Below, one piece after another: positions 11,941 through 21,048 of a stretch of DNA of 64,000 nt. The notes below the pieces were generated by a model. That model was not told the origin of the DNA, did no database searches, and saw only the letters and a list, made by a program, of their open reading frames with translations. A program made the position numbers and the translations under genes. The first letter of the stretch is position 1; every line of letters begins with the position of its first letter. This stretch comes from Achromobacter xylosoxidans A8 (lineage in GTDB: Bacteria > Pseudomonadota > Gammaproteobacteria > Burkholderiales > Burkholderiaceae_B), in contig NC_014640.1 in the NCBI RefSeq assembly GCF_000165835.1, forward strand, positions 186,001 to 250,000. Reading direction: 5' to 3'.

Positions 11941-12753
11941 TCAGTTCCTGAGTTTGTAGCCGCTGGCCAGTAGCCGCAGCGCATAGAGCGATAGCGCGAG
12001 GAACACCCCCGTCACCACGGCCAGGCTGCGCCAGGGGGAGACGTCCGACACCGAGAAGAATCCGTAGCGGAAGCCGTCGATGGTGTAGAAGATGGGGTTC
12101 CAGTGGGATACGCTCTGCCAGAAGGCGGGGAGCGTATGGATGGAATAGAACACGCCAGACAGGAAGGTGGCCGGCATGATGAGGAAATTCTGGAAGGCCG
12201 CGAGCTGGTCGAATTTTTCGGACCAGAGGCCTGCGATCAGGCCCAGCACGCCCATGATGCCGCAGGCCAGCACGGCGAAGACGGCCAGCCACAGCGGGTG
12301 GGCGGGGATCAGCGACACGAAGAACAGCGCCACCACCCACACGCACAGTCCGACCGCGAGGCCGCGCACGATCGCCGCCAGCACGTAGGCGGCAAAGATG
12401 TCGCGGTGCGACAGCGGCGGCAGCAGCATGAAGACCAGGTTGCCCGTGATGCGGCTCTGGATGAGCGATGACGAGGGATTGGCGAAGGCGTTCTGCAGCA
12501 TGCTCATCATCATGAGCCCGGGTATCAGGAACGCCGTGTAGGGCACGCTGCCGTACACCATGACGCGCCCTTCCAGCACATGAGCGAAGACCAGCAGGTA
12601 CAGCAGCGCGGTGATGACGGGGGCGGCGATGGTCTGGAAGCTGACCTTCCAGAAGCGCAGCAATTCCTTGCGCAGCAAGGTCGGGAAGCCGGAGCCCGCA
12701 TCCAGGCGGGGCTGCACCAGCGGCTGGCTGGCGGTCGCGGCGGGCTGGGTCAT
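11941..12753 (-). CDS. ABC-2 type transporter permease
   Basis: A 270-residue inner-membrane protein with about six hydrophobic segments and ABC-2 family features (LIPGLMMMSMLQNAF, and the FLSGVFYSI/HWNPIFYTIDGFRYG region near the end). It should pair with the ATPase encoded just upstream, whose stop overlaps its ATG by four bases (12750-12753). Similar YadH/YadG-type exporter pairs sit between mla genes and murA in other betaproteobacteria. The exported substrate is unknown; a lipid or polysaccharide is only a guess from the context. Confidence 0.92.
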   Translation of the reverse strand: MTQPAATASQPLVQPRLDAGSGFPTLLRKELLRFWKVSFQTIAAPVITALLYLLVFAHVLEGRVMVYGSVPYTAFLIPGLMMMSMLQNAFANPSSSLIQSRITGNLVFMLLPPLSHRDIFAAYVLAAIVRGLAVGLCVWVVALFFVSLIPAHPLWLAVFAVLACGIMGVLGLIAGLWSEKFDQLAAFQNFLIMPATFLSGVFYSIHTLPAFWQSVSHWNPIFYTIDGFRYGFFSVSDVSPWRSLAVVTGVFLALSLYALRLLASGYKLRN

Positions 12754-13562
12754 GACGAGATCTCTTCGGGTTGCAGGGCGGGCGCGGGCTGCTCGTCGCC
12801 TGCGTGCATGATGCGCACGAAGGCGTCTTCGAGGTCGACCCCGCCGACGCGGGCCATCAGGGCCTGGGTGGTGTCCAGCGCCACGATGCGGCCGCGCTTG
12901 AGCATGGCGATGCGGCCGCACAGGGCTTCCGCTTCTTCCAGGTAGTGGGTGGTCAGCATGATGGTGTGGCCGGCCTTGTTCAGGCGCGAGATGAATTCCC
13001 ACAGCGTGCGCCGCAGGTCCACGTCCACGCCGGCGGTGGGTTCGTCCAGCACGATTACCGGCGGGCGGTGCACCAGCGCCTGGGCCACCAGCACGCGGCG
13101 CTTCATGCCGCCGGACAGAGCCCGCATATTGGAGTTGGCCTTGTCGGCCAGCCCCAGGTTGAACAGGATTTCGTCGATCCAGTCGTCGTTCTTGCGCAGG
13201 CCGAAATAGCCGGACTGGATGCGCAGGGTCTCGCGCACCGTGAAGAACGGGTCGTAGACCAGCTCTTGCGGCACCACGCCCAAAGCTCGCCGCGCCGACT
13301 TGTAGTCGGCCACGACGTCGTATCCACAGACCGTGGCGCGGCCCGAACTGGCGTGCGCCAGGCCGGCCAGGATCGAGATCAGCGTGGTCTTGCCGGCGCC
13401 ATTGGGGCCGAGCAGGCCGAAGAACTCGCCGTGTTCAATATTCAGGCTGACATTGTCCAGCGCCTGGAAGCCGGCGGCGGGCGCGCGCCCGAGCAGCTTC
13501 TGCCAGCCGCGCTGGCGCGGGGAGTAGACCTTGGAGACGTTTTCTAGACTGACGGCGGACAT
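12750..13562 (-). CDS. ABC exporter ATPase (YadG-like)
   Basis: A 270-residue ATPase with Walker A GPNGAGKTT, Q-loop VVPQELVYD, signature LSGGMKRR, Walker B VIVLDEPTAG and the H-loop TTHYLEEAE, followed by a short C-terminal tail. It energises the ABC-2 permease encoded next. The start at 13562 (MSAVSLENVSKVYSP) is chosen because the family begins there. About 170 bases separate it from mlaC, the largest gap in the upstream half of this train, so a separate promoter there is possible. Confidence 0.94.
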   Translation of the reverse strand: MSAVSLENVSKVYSPRQRGWQKLLGRAPAAGFQALDNVSLNIEHGEFFGLLGPNGAGKTTLISILAGLAHASSGRATVCGYDVVADYKSARRALGVVPQELVYDPFFTVRETLRIQSGYFGLRKNDDWIDEILFNLGLADKANSNMRALSGGMKRRVLVAQALVHRPPVIVLDEPTAGVDVDLRRTLWEFISRLNKAGHTIMLTTHYLEEAEALCGRIAMLKRGRIVALDTTQALMARVGGVDLEDAFVRIMHAGDEQPAPALQPEEISS

Positions 13563-13731
13563 GACGGGGGGAAATGGCCCGGAAAGAGCGAATTGATCAT
13601 TATATAAGCGCGTCGCTGCGGGCCGGGTCGGTACCCCTGGCATCTCGCCGGGTATCCGATTGGTCTGTCCCTAAAACAATCGGCCCGGCGGGCCACAAGG
13701 GCGCGCCGGGCCGCGATAGCCGCAAGGCCGG

Positions 13732-14364
13732 TCATTGATTGCGCTGGTTCAGCGCCTGGATCAGGCCGTCGATGCCGTTCTGATTGATCTGCTGGGCGAA
13801 CTGGTTGCGGTAGTTCTCGATCAGCCAGATGCCTTCGACGTTCATGTCGTAGATCTTCCAGCCCTGGGGCGTCTTTTCCAGGCGGTAATCGACGCCGGTG
13901 GGCTGGCCGTTGGCCTGGCTGATCAGCGTGCGCACGACCACGTCGTCGGCCTTGGGATCGCCGCGGAACGGCAGCGCGGTGACGTTGGTGCTGGGCGTGA
14001 CGCGGGTCAGCGCGCCGCTGTAGGTGCGCACCAAGGTGCCGCGGAAGGCCTCGGCCAGCGCTTTTTTCTGCGCATCGGTAGCCTGGCGCCAGTAGCGGCC
14101 GGTGGCCAGCCGGGTGGTCTTCTGGAAGTTGACGTAAGGCAGGATGTGCTCGTTGACGACCTGATTGATGCGGGCGGTGTTGCCCGCCTTGACGGTGCCG
14201 TCGGCCTTCAGCACGTCCAGGGCCTCATTGGCCGTGGCGAGCACGAACTGGTCGGGAGAACCGTTGGGGTCGGGTTTGGCCTGCGCGCCGGCGGTCAGGC
14301 CCAGGGCCAGGAGGCCCGTGAAAACCAGACGCTGCAGCAGGGAAACAAAGGAAACTCGCATCAA
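13732..14364 (-). CDS. mlaC: Phospholipid-binding periplasmic protein MlaC
   Basis: MlaC shuttles phospholipids through the periplasm between the MlaA complex and MlaFED. The 210-residue protein has a signal peptide (hydrophobic residues 8-25, cleavage near AGAQA-KP) and the Ttg2/MlaC domain with VNEHILPYVNF and GWKIYDMNVEGIWLIENYR. Two adjacent ATGs (14364, 14361) are possible starts. It follows mlaA in the same direction. Confidence 0.94.
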   Translation of the reverse strand: MMRVSFVSLLQRLVFTGLLALGLTAGAQAKPDPNGSPDQFVLATANEALDVLKADGTVKAGNTARINQVVNEHILPYVNFQKTTRLATGRYWRQATDAQKKALAEAFRGTLVRTYSGALTRVTPSTNVTALPFRGDPKADDVVVRTLISQANGQPTGVDYRLEKTPQGWKIYDMNVEGIWLIENYRNQFAQQINQNGIDGLIQALNQRNQ

Positions 14365-14400
14365 AACTCCTTACTTGTACTGAGGGCGCAACGCGGCGGA

Positions 14401-15219
14401 TTACTTGGCCGCAGGTTGCGCCGCGGGTTGCGCAGCGGGCTGTGCCGCCGGCTGCGCGGCGGGGGCGGCATCGTCCTCGTCGTCTTCGTAGTTGGGCAGC
14501 GCGGACTCGTCGTCCACCTTCTGGCCCAACACCATGGCGGCACGGCGCTGCAGGTAGGCGTCGCGCACGAAGCTGTAGGGATCGAGTGCGACGCGGTCGA
14601 TGGTGTCGGTGGCGCTCAGCAGGCTGGCGCGCGTATCGACCACGCGCAGGCCCCACAGCGAGTTGCGCAGGCGGACGTTGTCGATGGAATCCACGCCCAT
14701 GTAGCCGTAGGTCGTGCCGGCGTAGTCGCCGATCAGGCCTGCGCCGTCGCGCACCGACGACGAGCCGAAGAACGGCAGCACCAGGTACGGGCCCTGGCTG
14801 AAGCCCCACACGCCCAGCGTCGTGCCGAAGTCGTTCGGGATGCGGCGCGCGCCATTGGCCGAGGCGACGTCGAAGCAGCCGCCCACGCCCATGGTGGTGT
14901 TGAACAGGAAGCGGCCCAGCGTGTTGACGAAGTCGTGGCCGCGGCCTTGCAGGAAGCTGTTGGCGCCGGACCAGAGGTCGCCGACGTTGCTGAAGATGTT
15001 GTGCACGCAGCTGCGCACCGGCTGCGGCGTGACGAAGGTATAGGCCTGCGCCACCGGCTTGAAAACGGCGCGGTCGACCGTGTCGTTGAACTTGTAGACG
15101 CCCCGGTTGAAGCCTTCCCAGGGGTCGCGCGGATCCGGGTTCTGCGGCGCGGCGCAGCCTGCCATGAGCGCGCCCGCGGCGGCGACGGTGGCAATCCTGC
15201 TAATAGCTTTCTTGTTCAT
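14401..15219 (-). CDS. mlaA: Outer-membrane lipoprotein MlaA (VacJ)
   Basis: MlaA sits in the outer membrane and removes mislocalised phospholipids from the outer leaflet. The start at 15219 (MNKKAIS) gives a lipoprotein signal with lipobox LMAGC. VacJ family motifs DPWEGFNRGVYKFND and GPYLVLPFFGSSSVRD are clear. The C-terminus beyond about residue 245 is unusual: an acidic stretch then several tandem copies of AQPA, encoded by near-identical 12-base units. The mlaF-E-D-A-C order is common in Burkholderiales. Confidence 0.95.
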   Translation of the reverse strand: MNKKAISRIATVAAAGALMAGCAAPQNPDPRDPWEGFNRGVYKFNDTVDRAVFKPVAQAYTFVTPQPVRSCVHNIFSNVGDLWSGANSFLQGRGHDFVNTLGRFLFNTTMGVGGCFDVASANGARRIPNDFGTTLGVWGFSQGPYLVLPFFGSSSVRDGAGLIGDYAGTTYGYMGVDSIDNVRLRNSLWGLRVVDTRASLLSATDTIDRVALDPYSFVRDAYLQRRAAMVLGQKVDDESALPNYEDDEDDAAPAAQPAAQPAAQPAAQPAAK

Positions 15220-15300
15220 GATCAGGACATCCCTATCAACGATTCTTATCATATTGCGTACTGCGGACGCGCTGCTGTTACCGCGTCTGTCGCATTGTCT

Positions 15301-15798
15301 TTAATTTGGCGTTTTCGCGGCGGGTTCCGGCGCGTTCGAGCCTTGCTTCTCCGCCGACCCGTACAGGAACTGGCTGATCAGTTGTTCAAGCACCACAGCG
15401 CTTTGCGTGTAGCGGATCTTGCCGCCGTCGGCAAAGTTTTCCTCTTCGCTGCCCGCGCTCAGGCCCAGGTATTGTTCGCCCAGCAGGCCCGACGTCAGGA
15501 TGGACGCCGAAGTGTCCTTGGGGAACTGGTAGGCCGTTTCCAGGTTGACCGAGACGACCGCCTGGAAGGTCTTGTCATCGAACGAGATGCCGGCAACCCG
15601 GCCCACGACGACCCCGGCGCTCTTGACGGGCGCGCGCACCTTGAGGCCGCCTACGTTATCGAAGTTGGCCGTCAGCGTATAGGTCGGGGCGAAAGAAAAG
15701 GTGCTCAAGTTGCCGGCGCGCAACGCCAGGAACGCCAGCGCGACCGCGCCCAGCAATACAAACAGGCCTACCCAGAAGTCGGTTTTTTCGCGAGACAT
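15301..15798 (-). CDS. mlaD: MCE-domain lipid transport protein MlaD
   Basis: MlaD is the inner-membrane-anchored hexameric MCE ring that holds lipid for the MlaFE transporter. The 165-residue protein has one N-terminal membrane helix (residues 9-27) and a single MCE domain with NVGGLKVRAPVKSAGVVVGRV and the hydrophobic loop LTSGLLGEQYLGL. It lies between mlaE and mlaA, with 12 bases to mlaE. Confidence 0.95.
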   Translation of the reverse strand: MSREKTDFWVGLFVLLGAVALAFLALRAGNLSTFSFAPTYTLTANFDNVGGLKVRAPVKSAGVVVGRVAGISFDDKTFQAVVSVNLETAYQFPKDTSASILTSGLLGEQYLGLSAGSEEENFADGGKIRYTQSAVVLEQLISQFLYGSAEKQGSNAPEPAAKTPN

Positions 15799-15810
15799 GA
15801 TCGATCCGTA

Positions 15811-16599
15811 TCAATTTCCAAACATCAAGGCGGTGAGCAGGAAGTCCAGCCCAAGTACCGCCAGGGAGCCCACCACCACGGTGCGCGTGGTCGCGCGGGC
15901 AACGCCTTCAGGGGTGGGCTTGGCCTGCCAGCCCTCGTAGAGCGCGACCAGCGTCACCGTGACGCCGAAGACCAGGCTCTTGATGACGCCGTTGGCCACG
16001 TCTTTCCAGACGTCGACGCCGTTCTGCATTTGCGACCAGAACGCGCCGGCGTCCACGCCGATCAGCAGCACGCCCACGACCCAGCCGCCCAGGATGCCCA
16101 CCATGGAGAACACCGCCGCCAGAATGGGCATGGCGATGATGCCGCCCCACAGGCGCGGCACCAGCACGCGGCGTATGGGGTCGACGGCCATGACTTCCAT
16201 GGCCGCCAGTTGTTCGCCGGCCTTCATCAGGCCGATTTCGGCGGTGAGCGAAGTGCCCGCGCGGCCGGCGAACAGCAGCGCCGTGACCACGGGCCCCAGT
16301 TCGCGCACCAGCGACAGGGCCACCAGCAGGCCCAGCGCTTCTTCGGAGCCGTAGCGGTTCAGCGTGTAATAGCCCTGCAGCCCCAGCACGAAGCCCACGA
16401 ACATGCCGGACACGGCGATGATCAGCAGCGAGTAGTTGCCGATGAAGTGGACCTGCTGCGACACCAGGCGCGGACGCGACAGGGCAATGCCGCTGCGCGC
16501 CAGCATGGCGCCGAAGAACCGGGTGAAGTAGCCGATGCCGGAAACGCGGGTGCGCACCCAGCCGCCCAGCGCGCCGATGGCGTTGTTGGATCCGCTCAT
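15811..16599 (-). CDS. mlaE: Phospholipid ABC transporter permease MlaE
   Basis: MlaE is the permease of the Mla ABC system. The 262-residue protein has an N-terminal interfacial helix and about five membrane helices, with family motifs [19 protein letters not shown] and [18 protein letters not shown] in tandem, the latter contacting the ATPase. The start at 16599 overlaps the mlaF stop by four bases (16596-16599), arguing for coupled synthesis. Confidence 0.95.
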   Translation of the reverse strand: MSGSNNAIGALGGWVRTRVSGIGYFTRFFGAMLARSGIALSRPRLVSQQVHFIGNYSLLIIAVSGMFVGFVLGLQGYYTLNRYGSEEALGLLVALSLVRELGPVVTALLFAGRAGTSLTAEIGLMKAGEQLAAMEVMAVDPIRRVLVPRLWGGIIAMPILAAVFSMVGILGGWVVGVLLIGVDAGAFWSQMQNGVDVWKDVANGVIKSLVFGVTVTLVALYEGWQAKPTPEGVARATTRTVVVGSLAVLGLDFLLTALMFGN

Positions 16600-17432
16600 G
16601 CGCGGCGTCCCTCCTGTTGCGAAAGCCACTTCTTGAAAGCGGGCGTCTCGGGGTATTGGAACGCGACCGGGCCGTCGGGCTCCCCTTTGAGGAACTGCTG
16701 CACATAGGGGTCCTGCGACGCCGACAGCATTTCGGGGGTGCCGGCGGCGGCAAGCTTGCCCTGCCCGACCAGGTACACCTGGTCCGCGATGGCAAACGAT
16801 TCGTGCACGTCGTGCGTGATCAGCACCGAGGCGCAGCCGAGGCGGTCGGCCAGGCTGCGGATCAGGCGGGCGGTAATGCCCAGCGAGATCGGGTCCAGCC
16901 CGGCAAACGGTTCGTCGTACAGAATGAGTTCAGGTTCCAGCACCACGGCGCGGGCCAGTGCCACGCGCCGGGCCATGCCGCCCGAGATTTCGGCCACCTT
17001 CAGGTGCGCGGCCGCGCGCAGGCCGACGGCGTCGAGCTTGTCCAGCACGCGCTCGGTGACTTCCGGTTCCGCCAGCTTGGTGTGCTCGCGCAGCGGGAAA
17101 GCCACGTTCTCGAACACGTTCAGGTCAGTGAAAAGCGCGCCCTGCTGAAATAGCACGCCCATGCGCGTGCGCAGCGATTCCAGTTCGGCGCGGTTGACGT
17201 GGGCCATGTCCTGGCCGAAGGCCAGCACCCGGCCTTGCTGCGCGGTGAGCTGGCCGGTGGCCGCGCGCAACAGCGTGGTCTTGCCCGAACCCGATCCGCC
17301 CATGATGGCGACCACCTGGCCGGCGCGCACGTCCATGGAGATGTCGCGCAAGACGGTGAAATCACCATAGCCTAGCGCCACACCTTCCAGGCGCAGGGCG
17401 AATTCCGGGGTCTTGCTGGTTTGAGCGGGCAT
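16596..17432 (-). CDS. mlaF: Phospholipid ABC transporter ATPase MlaF
   Basis: MlaF drives MlaE-dependent lipid movement. The 278-residue ATPase has Walker [11 protein letters not shown], signature ISGGMARR, Walker [14 protein letters not shown] and H-loop [10 protein letters not shown] chose the ATG at 17432 ([11 protein letters not shown]); a longer in-frame start at 17495 adds a basic leader not expected in the family. It is the first gene of the long leftward train, so the main promoter should lie in 17,433-17,675. Confidence 0.94.
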   Translation of the reverse strand: MPAQTSKTPEFALRLEGVALGYGDFTVLRDISMDVRAGQVVAIMGGSGSGKTTLLRAATGQLTAQQGRVLAFGQDMAHVNRAELESLRTRMGVLFQQGALFTDLNVFENVAFPLREHTKLAEPEVTERVLDKLDAVGLRAAAHLKVAEISGGMARRVALARAVVLEPELILYDEPFAGLDPISLGITARLIRSLADRLGCASVLITHDVHESFAIADQVYLVGQGKLAAAGTPEMLSASQDPYVQQFLKGEPDGPVAFQYPETPAFKKWLSQQEGRRA

Positions 17433-17675
17433 GGGCAACGAAAGGGTGTTTCGGCGGCGGAGCTTGCCCTGCTGTCCGGTAGGCGCATCCGGCAATACGT
17501 GGGGCCGGCGCGGCTAAGACAGGCGGCGTCGGGAAGCGCCCTGTTACTCATATGCCGGGGGCGAGATGGTGCCTGGGCTCCCGGCGGCGAGGCGCCATTG
17601 TAGCCCGACGCTTTGTAATCACAACGCGGGACCCCGCAAGTGGAACAGTGTTTTCGGTTCAGGGAACAATACGGG

Positions 17676-18737
17676 TCAGCGCCGCGCCTGTGCCGCTGCG
17701 GTTTCCCGGGCCAGCCGCGCGACCAGGTCGGCGGTGGTCTCGCGCCGAGCGAGCGGCGCGCCCTGGCCGGCCCACAGGGACAGCACGTCGGTGTCGCCGG
17801 CCTTGCCGCCCGCCGTGCGCATGGGGCGCGTCAGCGCGTTCTGCAGGGGATACGGCAGGATGTCGGCCGCGATGGCGTCGGCCTCGCGCATGAAGGCGTT
17901 TTCGATGCCGCGGGCGGGCCGTCCGGAAAACGCCCGGGTCACCCGGGATTGTTCTGCCCGGGAGGCGGGCAGGAGCGCCTTGTAGGCCTCATTGATGCCG
18001 GACTCCTGGGTGGTCAGGAAGGCCGTCCCCATTTGGGCCAGGTCGGCGCCCAGCGCCAGCGCGGCGGCAATGCCGCGGCCGTCCATGATGCCGCCAGACG
18101 CAATAACAGGGACCGATACTGCATCGGCCACCTGGGGCACCAGCGCCATGGTGCCGATCAGCGACTCCTCGAAACCGTCCAGAAAGGTGCCGCGATGGCC
18201 GCCCGCCTCGGCGCCCTGCGCCACGATGGCGTCCACGCCATCCTGTTGCAGCGCGACCGCTTCGCGCACGGTGGTCGCGGTGCCCACCGTCAGGATGCCC
18301 AGCTCGCGGCAGCGCGCGATGGCCGCGGCCGGCATGCGGCCGAAGGTGAAGCTGAAGACGGCCGGACGCACGCGCAGAATGGCCTCGATCTGTTGCGGCA
18401 GCGGATCGGCCTGCGGGCCGGGGGCGGCGGGCGCCGGGAGGCCCAACTGCTGGTGATAGCGCGCCATCAGGGCCAGCATGCGGTTGGCGTCGCCGCGGAT
18501 GGGCTCTTCCGGCACGGATGCGAATAGATTGATGGCGAACGGCAGCGGCGTGCGCGCACGGATGTCGCGCGCCGCCGCCTCGATCTGCTCGGGACTCATA
18601 TAGGCCGCCCCGAGCGAACCCAGGACGCCCGCCTTCGATGATTCAGATACCAGCTCCACCGTCGTGGCGCCGCCGGCCATGGGGGCCTGGACGATGGGAT
18701 GGTGCAGCTTGAGCAGATCAATCAGACGGGAAGCCAT
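17676..18737 (-). CDS. Nitronate monooxygenase-family flavoprotein
   Basis: A 353-residue FMN-dependent TIM-barrel enzyme of the 2-nitropropane dioxygenase/nitronate monooxygenase family. It starts near HPIVQAPMAGG, has the active-site histidine in AQGAEAGGHRGTF, and the FMN phosphate-binding segments VIASGGIMDGRG and LGADLAQMGTAFL. Such enzymes oxidise toxic alkyl nitronates, though many members have unknown substrates. The gene ends a minus-strand group with the receptor and MFS genes upstream, with only 17 bases to the receptor gene, suggesting an operon. Confidence 0.9.
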   Translation of the reverse strand: MASRLIDLLKLHHPIVQAPMAGGATTVELVSESSKAGVLGSLGAAYMSPEQIEAAARDIRARTPLPFAINLFASVPEEPIRGDANRMLALMARYHQQLGLPAPAAPGPQADPLPQQIEAILRVRPAVFSFTFGRMPAAAIARCRELGILTVGTATTVREAVALQQDGVDAIVAQGAEAGGHRGTFLDGFEESLIGTMALVPQVADAVSVPVIASGGIMDGRGIAAALALGADLAQMGTAFLTTQESGINEAYKALLPASRAEQSRVTRAFSGRPARGIENAFMREADAIAADILPYPLQNALTRPMRTAGGKAGDTDVLSLWAGQGAPLARRETTADLVARLARETAAAQARR

Positions 18738-18754
18738 GGAAGTCTCCTGGAAGG

Positions 18755-19732
18755 TTACTGAAGCTGGATGTTCCCAGCCTTGATGACGTGGGCCCACTTC
18801 TCGGTTTCGCTCTTGATGAAGGCGCCGAATTCCTCGGGCGTGCCGCCGCCGGCCTGGCTGCCGGTGTCGGCGATGGCCTTCTGCACGTCCGGTTCCTTCA
18901 GGATGCGGTTGAACTCGGCGTTGAGCTTGGCGATGATGGGCGCGGGCGTGCCGGCGGGGGCGACGATGCCCTGCCAGTTGTAGGACTCGAAGCCCGGCAG
19001 GCCGGATTCGGCCATGGTCGGCACGTCGGGCAGCACGGCCAGGCGCTTGGCGGACGTGACGGCAATGGGATGGATCTTGGCGCCCTGGATTGCGGGCAGC
19101 GCGGAATAGCCCATTTCGAACATCATCGAGATATGGCCGCCCATGAGATCGGTCGCGGCCAGGCTGCCGCCCTTGTAGGGCACGTGGACGATGTCGATCT
19201 TGGCCTGTTCGCGGAACATTTCGCCGGACAGGTGGTGCGCGCCGCCCACGCCGGACGAACCGAAGGACAGCTTGCCGGGCTGCTTCTTGGCCAGCGCGAT
19301 CAGGTCCGCCAGGGTCTTCACCGGCAGTTCGTTGTTCACGCTCAGCACCAGCGGGCTGTTTTCGATCAGGATGATCGGGGCCAGATCCTTCTGCGGGTTG
19401 TACGGCATGTCCTTCATCAGCGTCGGATTGACCGCCATGGGTGCCAGATTGCCCGTGCCGATGGTGTAGCCGTCCGGCGCGGCGCGCGCGATCAGGTTGG
19501 TGCCGACCACGCCGCCCGCGCCCGCCTTGTTCTCGACCACGATGGGCTGGCCCAGCGAATCCCCCAGCTTGCGCGCCAACAGGCGCACCCGGGTGTCGGC
19601 GAAGCCGCCCGGCGCGTAGGGCACGATCATGGTGATGGGCTTGGCCGGCCAGTCGGCGGTCTGGGCCTGGGCGGCGCCGCTGAAGGCGGCGGTGGCTGCC
19701 AGGGCGGCAATAAGGGGACGCAATGCTTTCAT
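18755..19732 (-). CDS. Bug-family tripartite tricarboxylate transporter receptor
   Basis: A 325-residue periplasmic solute-binding protein with a signal peptide (cleavage near AQAQT), then WPAKPITMIVPYAPGGFADTR, the hallmark beta-strand and ligand loop of the Bug (TctC) family, and VENKAGAGGVVGTN. Hundreds of such receptors occur in Bordetella relatives, most without their own TctA/TctB membrane proteins, as here. The ligand is unknown, probably a small carboxylate. The start is the ATG at 19732. It lies between the nitronate monooxygenase and MFS genes. Confidence 0.92.
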   Translation of the reverse strand: MKALRPLIAALAATAAFSGAAQAQTADWPAKPITMIVPYAPGGFADTRVRLLARKLGDSLGQPIVVENKAGAGGVVGTNLIARAAPDGYTIGTGNLAPMAVNPTLMKDMPYNPQKDLAPIILIENSPLVLSVNNELPVKTLADLIALAKKQPGKLSFGSSGVGGAHHLSGEMFREQAKIDIVHVPYKGGSLAATDLMGGHISMMFEMGYSALPAIQGAKIHPIAVTSAKRLAVLPDVPTMAESGLPGFESYNWQGIVAPAGTPAPIIAKLNAEFNRILKEPDVQKAIADTGSQAGGGTPEEFGAFIKSETEKWAHVIKAGNIQLQ

Positions 19733-19757
19733 ATAGATGACTCCTGGTTTTGTTTTT

Positions 19758-20984
19758 TTAATGTGAACGGGCCCGCGGGCCGATCGCATTATGCCCAGCG
19801 CCAGCGTCATCTGTCGTGATCTTTCCCAAACGCCATGCGGACAGCGCCAGCAGCGCCGCGCTGGCCGCCAACACTTGCGGCAGGCCCGCGCCCCAGCGCG
19901 CCGCGTACGACGCCAGCAACGGTCCCAGGATCTGCCCCGCGGCGAACGCCGCGGTCATGAGAGCCGCCGCGCGCGGCGCCGAGGCGCCGGCCGAACGCCT
20001 GGCGGCGATCATGCCCGCCTGCGTGATCACCATGAAGGTGCCGCCCACCAGCACCGCGGCCAGGATCACGGCGGCAATGTGATGCCACAACGCCACGGCC
20101 ACCATGCCCAGCGCCATCAAGGCCTGGGCGGCGCGCCAGACCTGCACGCTGTCGCGGCCCCGGGCCAGGCGTGGAACCAGCAGGCAGGACACGGCCGCCG
20201 CCAAGCCGAACAGGGGCCAGGCCCAGCCGAAAATGGCCGGGTCGGGAATGATCTCCTTGGCCATCGCCGGCAGAAAGGTGGCGGGAATGATGTAGCCCAC
20301 GCCGAAGACGCCGTAGTGCAGCGCCAGCCGCGGAATGTCGCGCGGCAGCCGGGCGGCGGACGCCGCGCTCGCCGTCGACGTGGCGGCCGCTACTGACTGG
20401 CGGCGCAAGCCTGGCCAGGCGATGGCGGCCAGCGCCAGCGCCAGACCGCCCAGGGCCATCCAGACCGTGTCGGCGCGCGCGTTCCACGCCGCCAATGCCA
20501 GGCAGGCCAGTCCCGTCAGTGCGATGCCCGCGCCCACGCCGGCAAAGGTCACGGCGGAGGCGTCCGCTTCGCGCGGGTCGCCCGCGGGCACCGCCCGCCA
20601 CGCCGCCACGCAGATGAAGGCGCTGGCGCTGGCGTAGCCGGCGGCCAGGCGCAGTGCGCACCAGACCGCCATGCCGTGCCAGAGCGGCATGGCCAGGGTC
20701 AGCAGCGCCACCGCCAGCAGGCTGGCCGCCAGCGTGCCGCGCAGCCGGCGGATGGGCCAGACCACGGCGGCCAGCGCGCCCAGCAGATAGCCCGCGTAGT
20801 TGGCCGAGGCCAGCCAGCCGCCCTGCGCCAGCGACAGGCCGTCCTCCTGCGCCATCAGGGGCCAGACCGGCGTGAAGGCGAACCGGCCTATCCCCATGGC
20901 GGCGGCCAGGGCCAGCGCCGCCGGCCAAGCCAGGGCGGCGGCGCTGCGCGACGCGGAGACGGAAGGGTAAATGGGCGTTGACAT
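19758..20984 (-). CDS. MFS transporter, YbfB/YjiJ type
   Basis: A 408-residue membrane protein with about 12 hydrophobic segments. AMGIGRFAFTPVWPLMAQE near the N-terminus is typical of the YbfB/YjiJ branch of the major facilitator superfamily. The substrate is unknown. It is the first gene of the MFS-receptor-monooxygenase group and is divergent from a LysR regulator with a 64-base intergenic region, so it is probably controlled by that regulator. Confidence 0.88.
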   Translation of the reverse strand: MSTPIYPSVSASRSAAALAWPAALALAAAMGIGRFAFTPVWPLMAQEDGLSLAQGGWLASANYAGYLLGALAAVVWPIRRLRGTLAASLLAVALLTLAMPLWHGMAVWCALRLAAGYASASAFICVAAWRAVPAGDPREADASAVTFAGVGAGIALTGLACLALAAWNARADTVWMALGGLALALAAIAWPGLRRQSVAAATSTASAASAARLPRDIPRLALHYGVFGVGYIIPATFLPAMAKEIIPDPAIFGWAWPLFGLAAAVSCLLVPRLARGRDSVQVWRAAQALMALGMVAVALWHHIAAVILAAVLVGGTFMVITQAGMIAARRSAGASAPRAAALMTAAFAAGQILGPLLASYAARWGAGLPQVLAASAALLALSAWRLGKITTDDAGAGHNAIGPRARSH

Positions 20985-21002
20985 AGCCCTACTCTACGGC
21001 TG

Positions 21003-21019
21003 TACTAATATCTTTAGTA
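21003..21019. promoter_or_regulatory. Palindromic operator candidate for the LysR regulator
   Basis: TACTAA, five bases, TTAGTA: a perfect inverted repeat in the 64-base gap between the divergent MFS and LysR genes. AT-rich interrupted dyads at such places are typical LysR-type sites and probably overlap both promoters. Confidence 0.6.
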
Positions 21020-21048
21020 GTGAATAATTAAGATAGTGAGTTCTCAAA

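Noticed and set aside
13544..13735. 63-codon minus-strand frame between mlaC and the ABC ATPase as a possible MlaB
   Set aside because: Arg/Ala-rich with no STAS features and far shorter than MlaB.
13735..16707. 990-codon open frame on the plus strand opposite the mla genes
   Set aside because: It is the complement of mlaC, mlaA, mlaD and mlaE, whose domains are unmistakable; its translation is low-complexity without motifs. High-GC coding DNA commonly leaves such antisense frames open.
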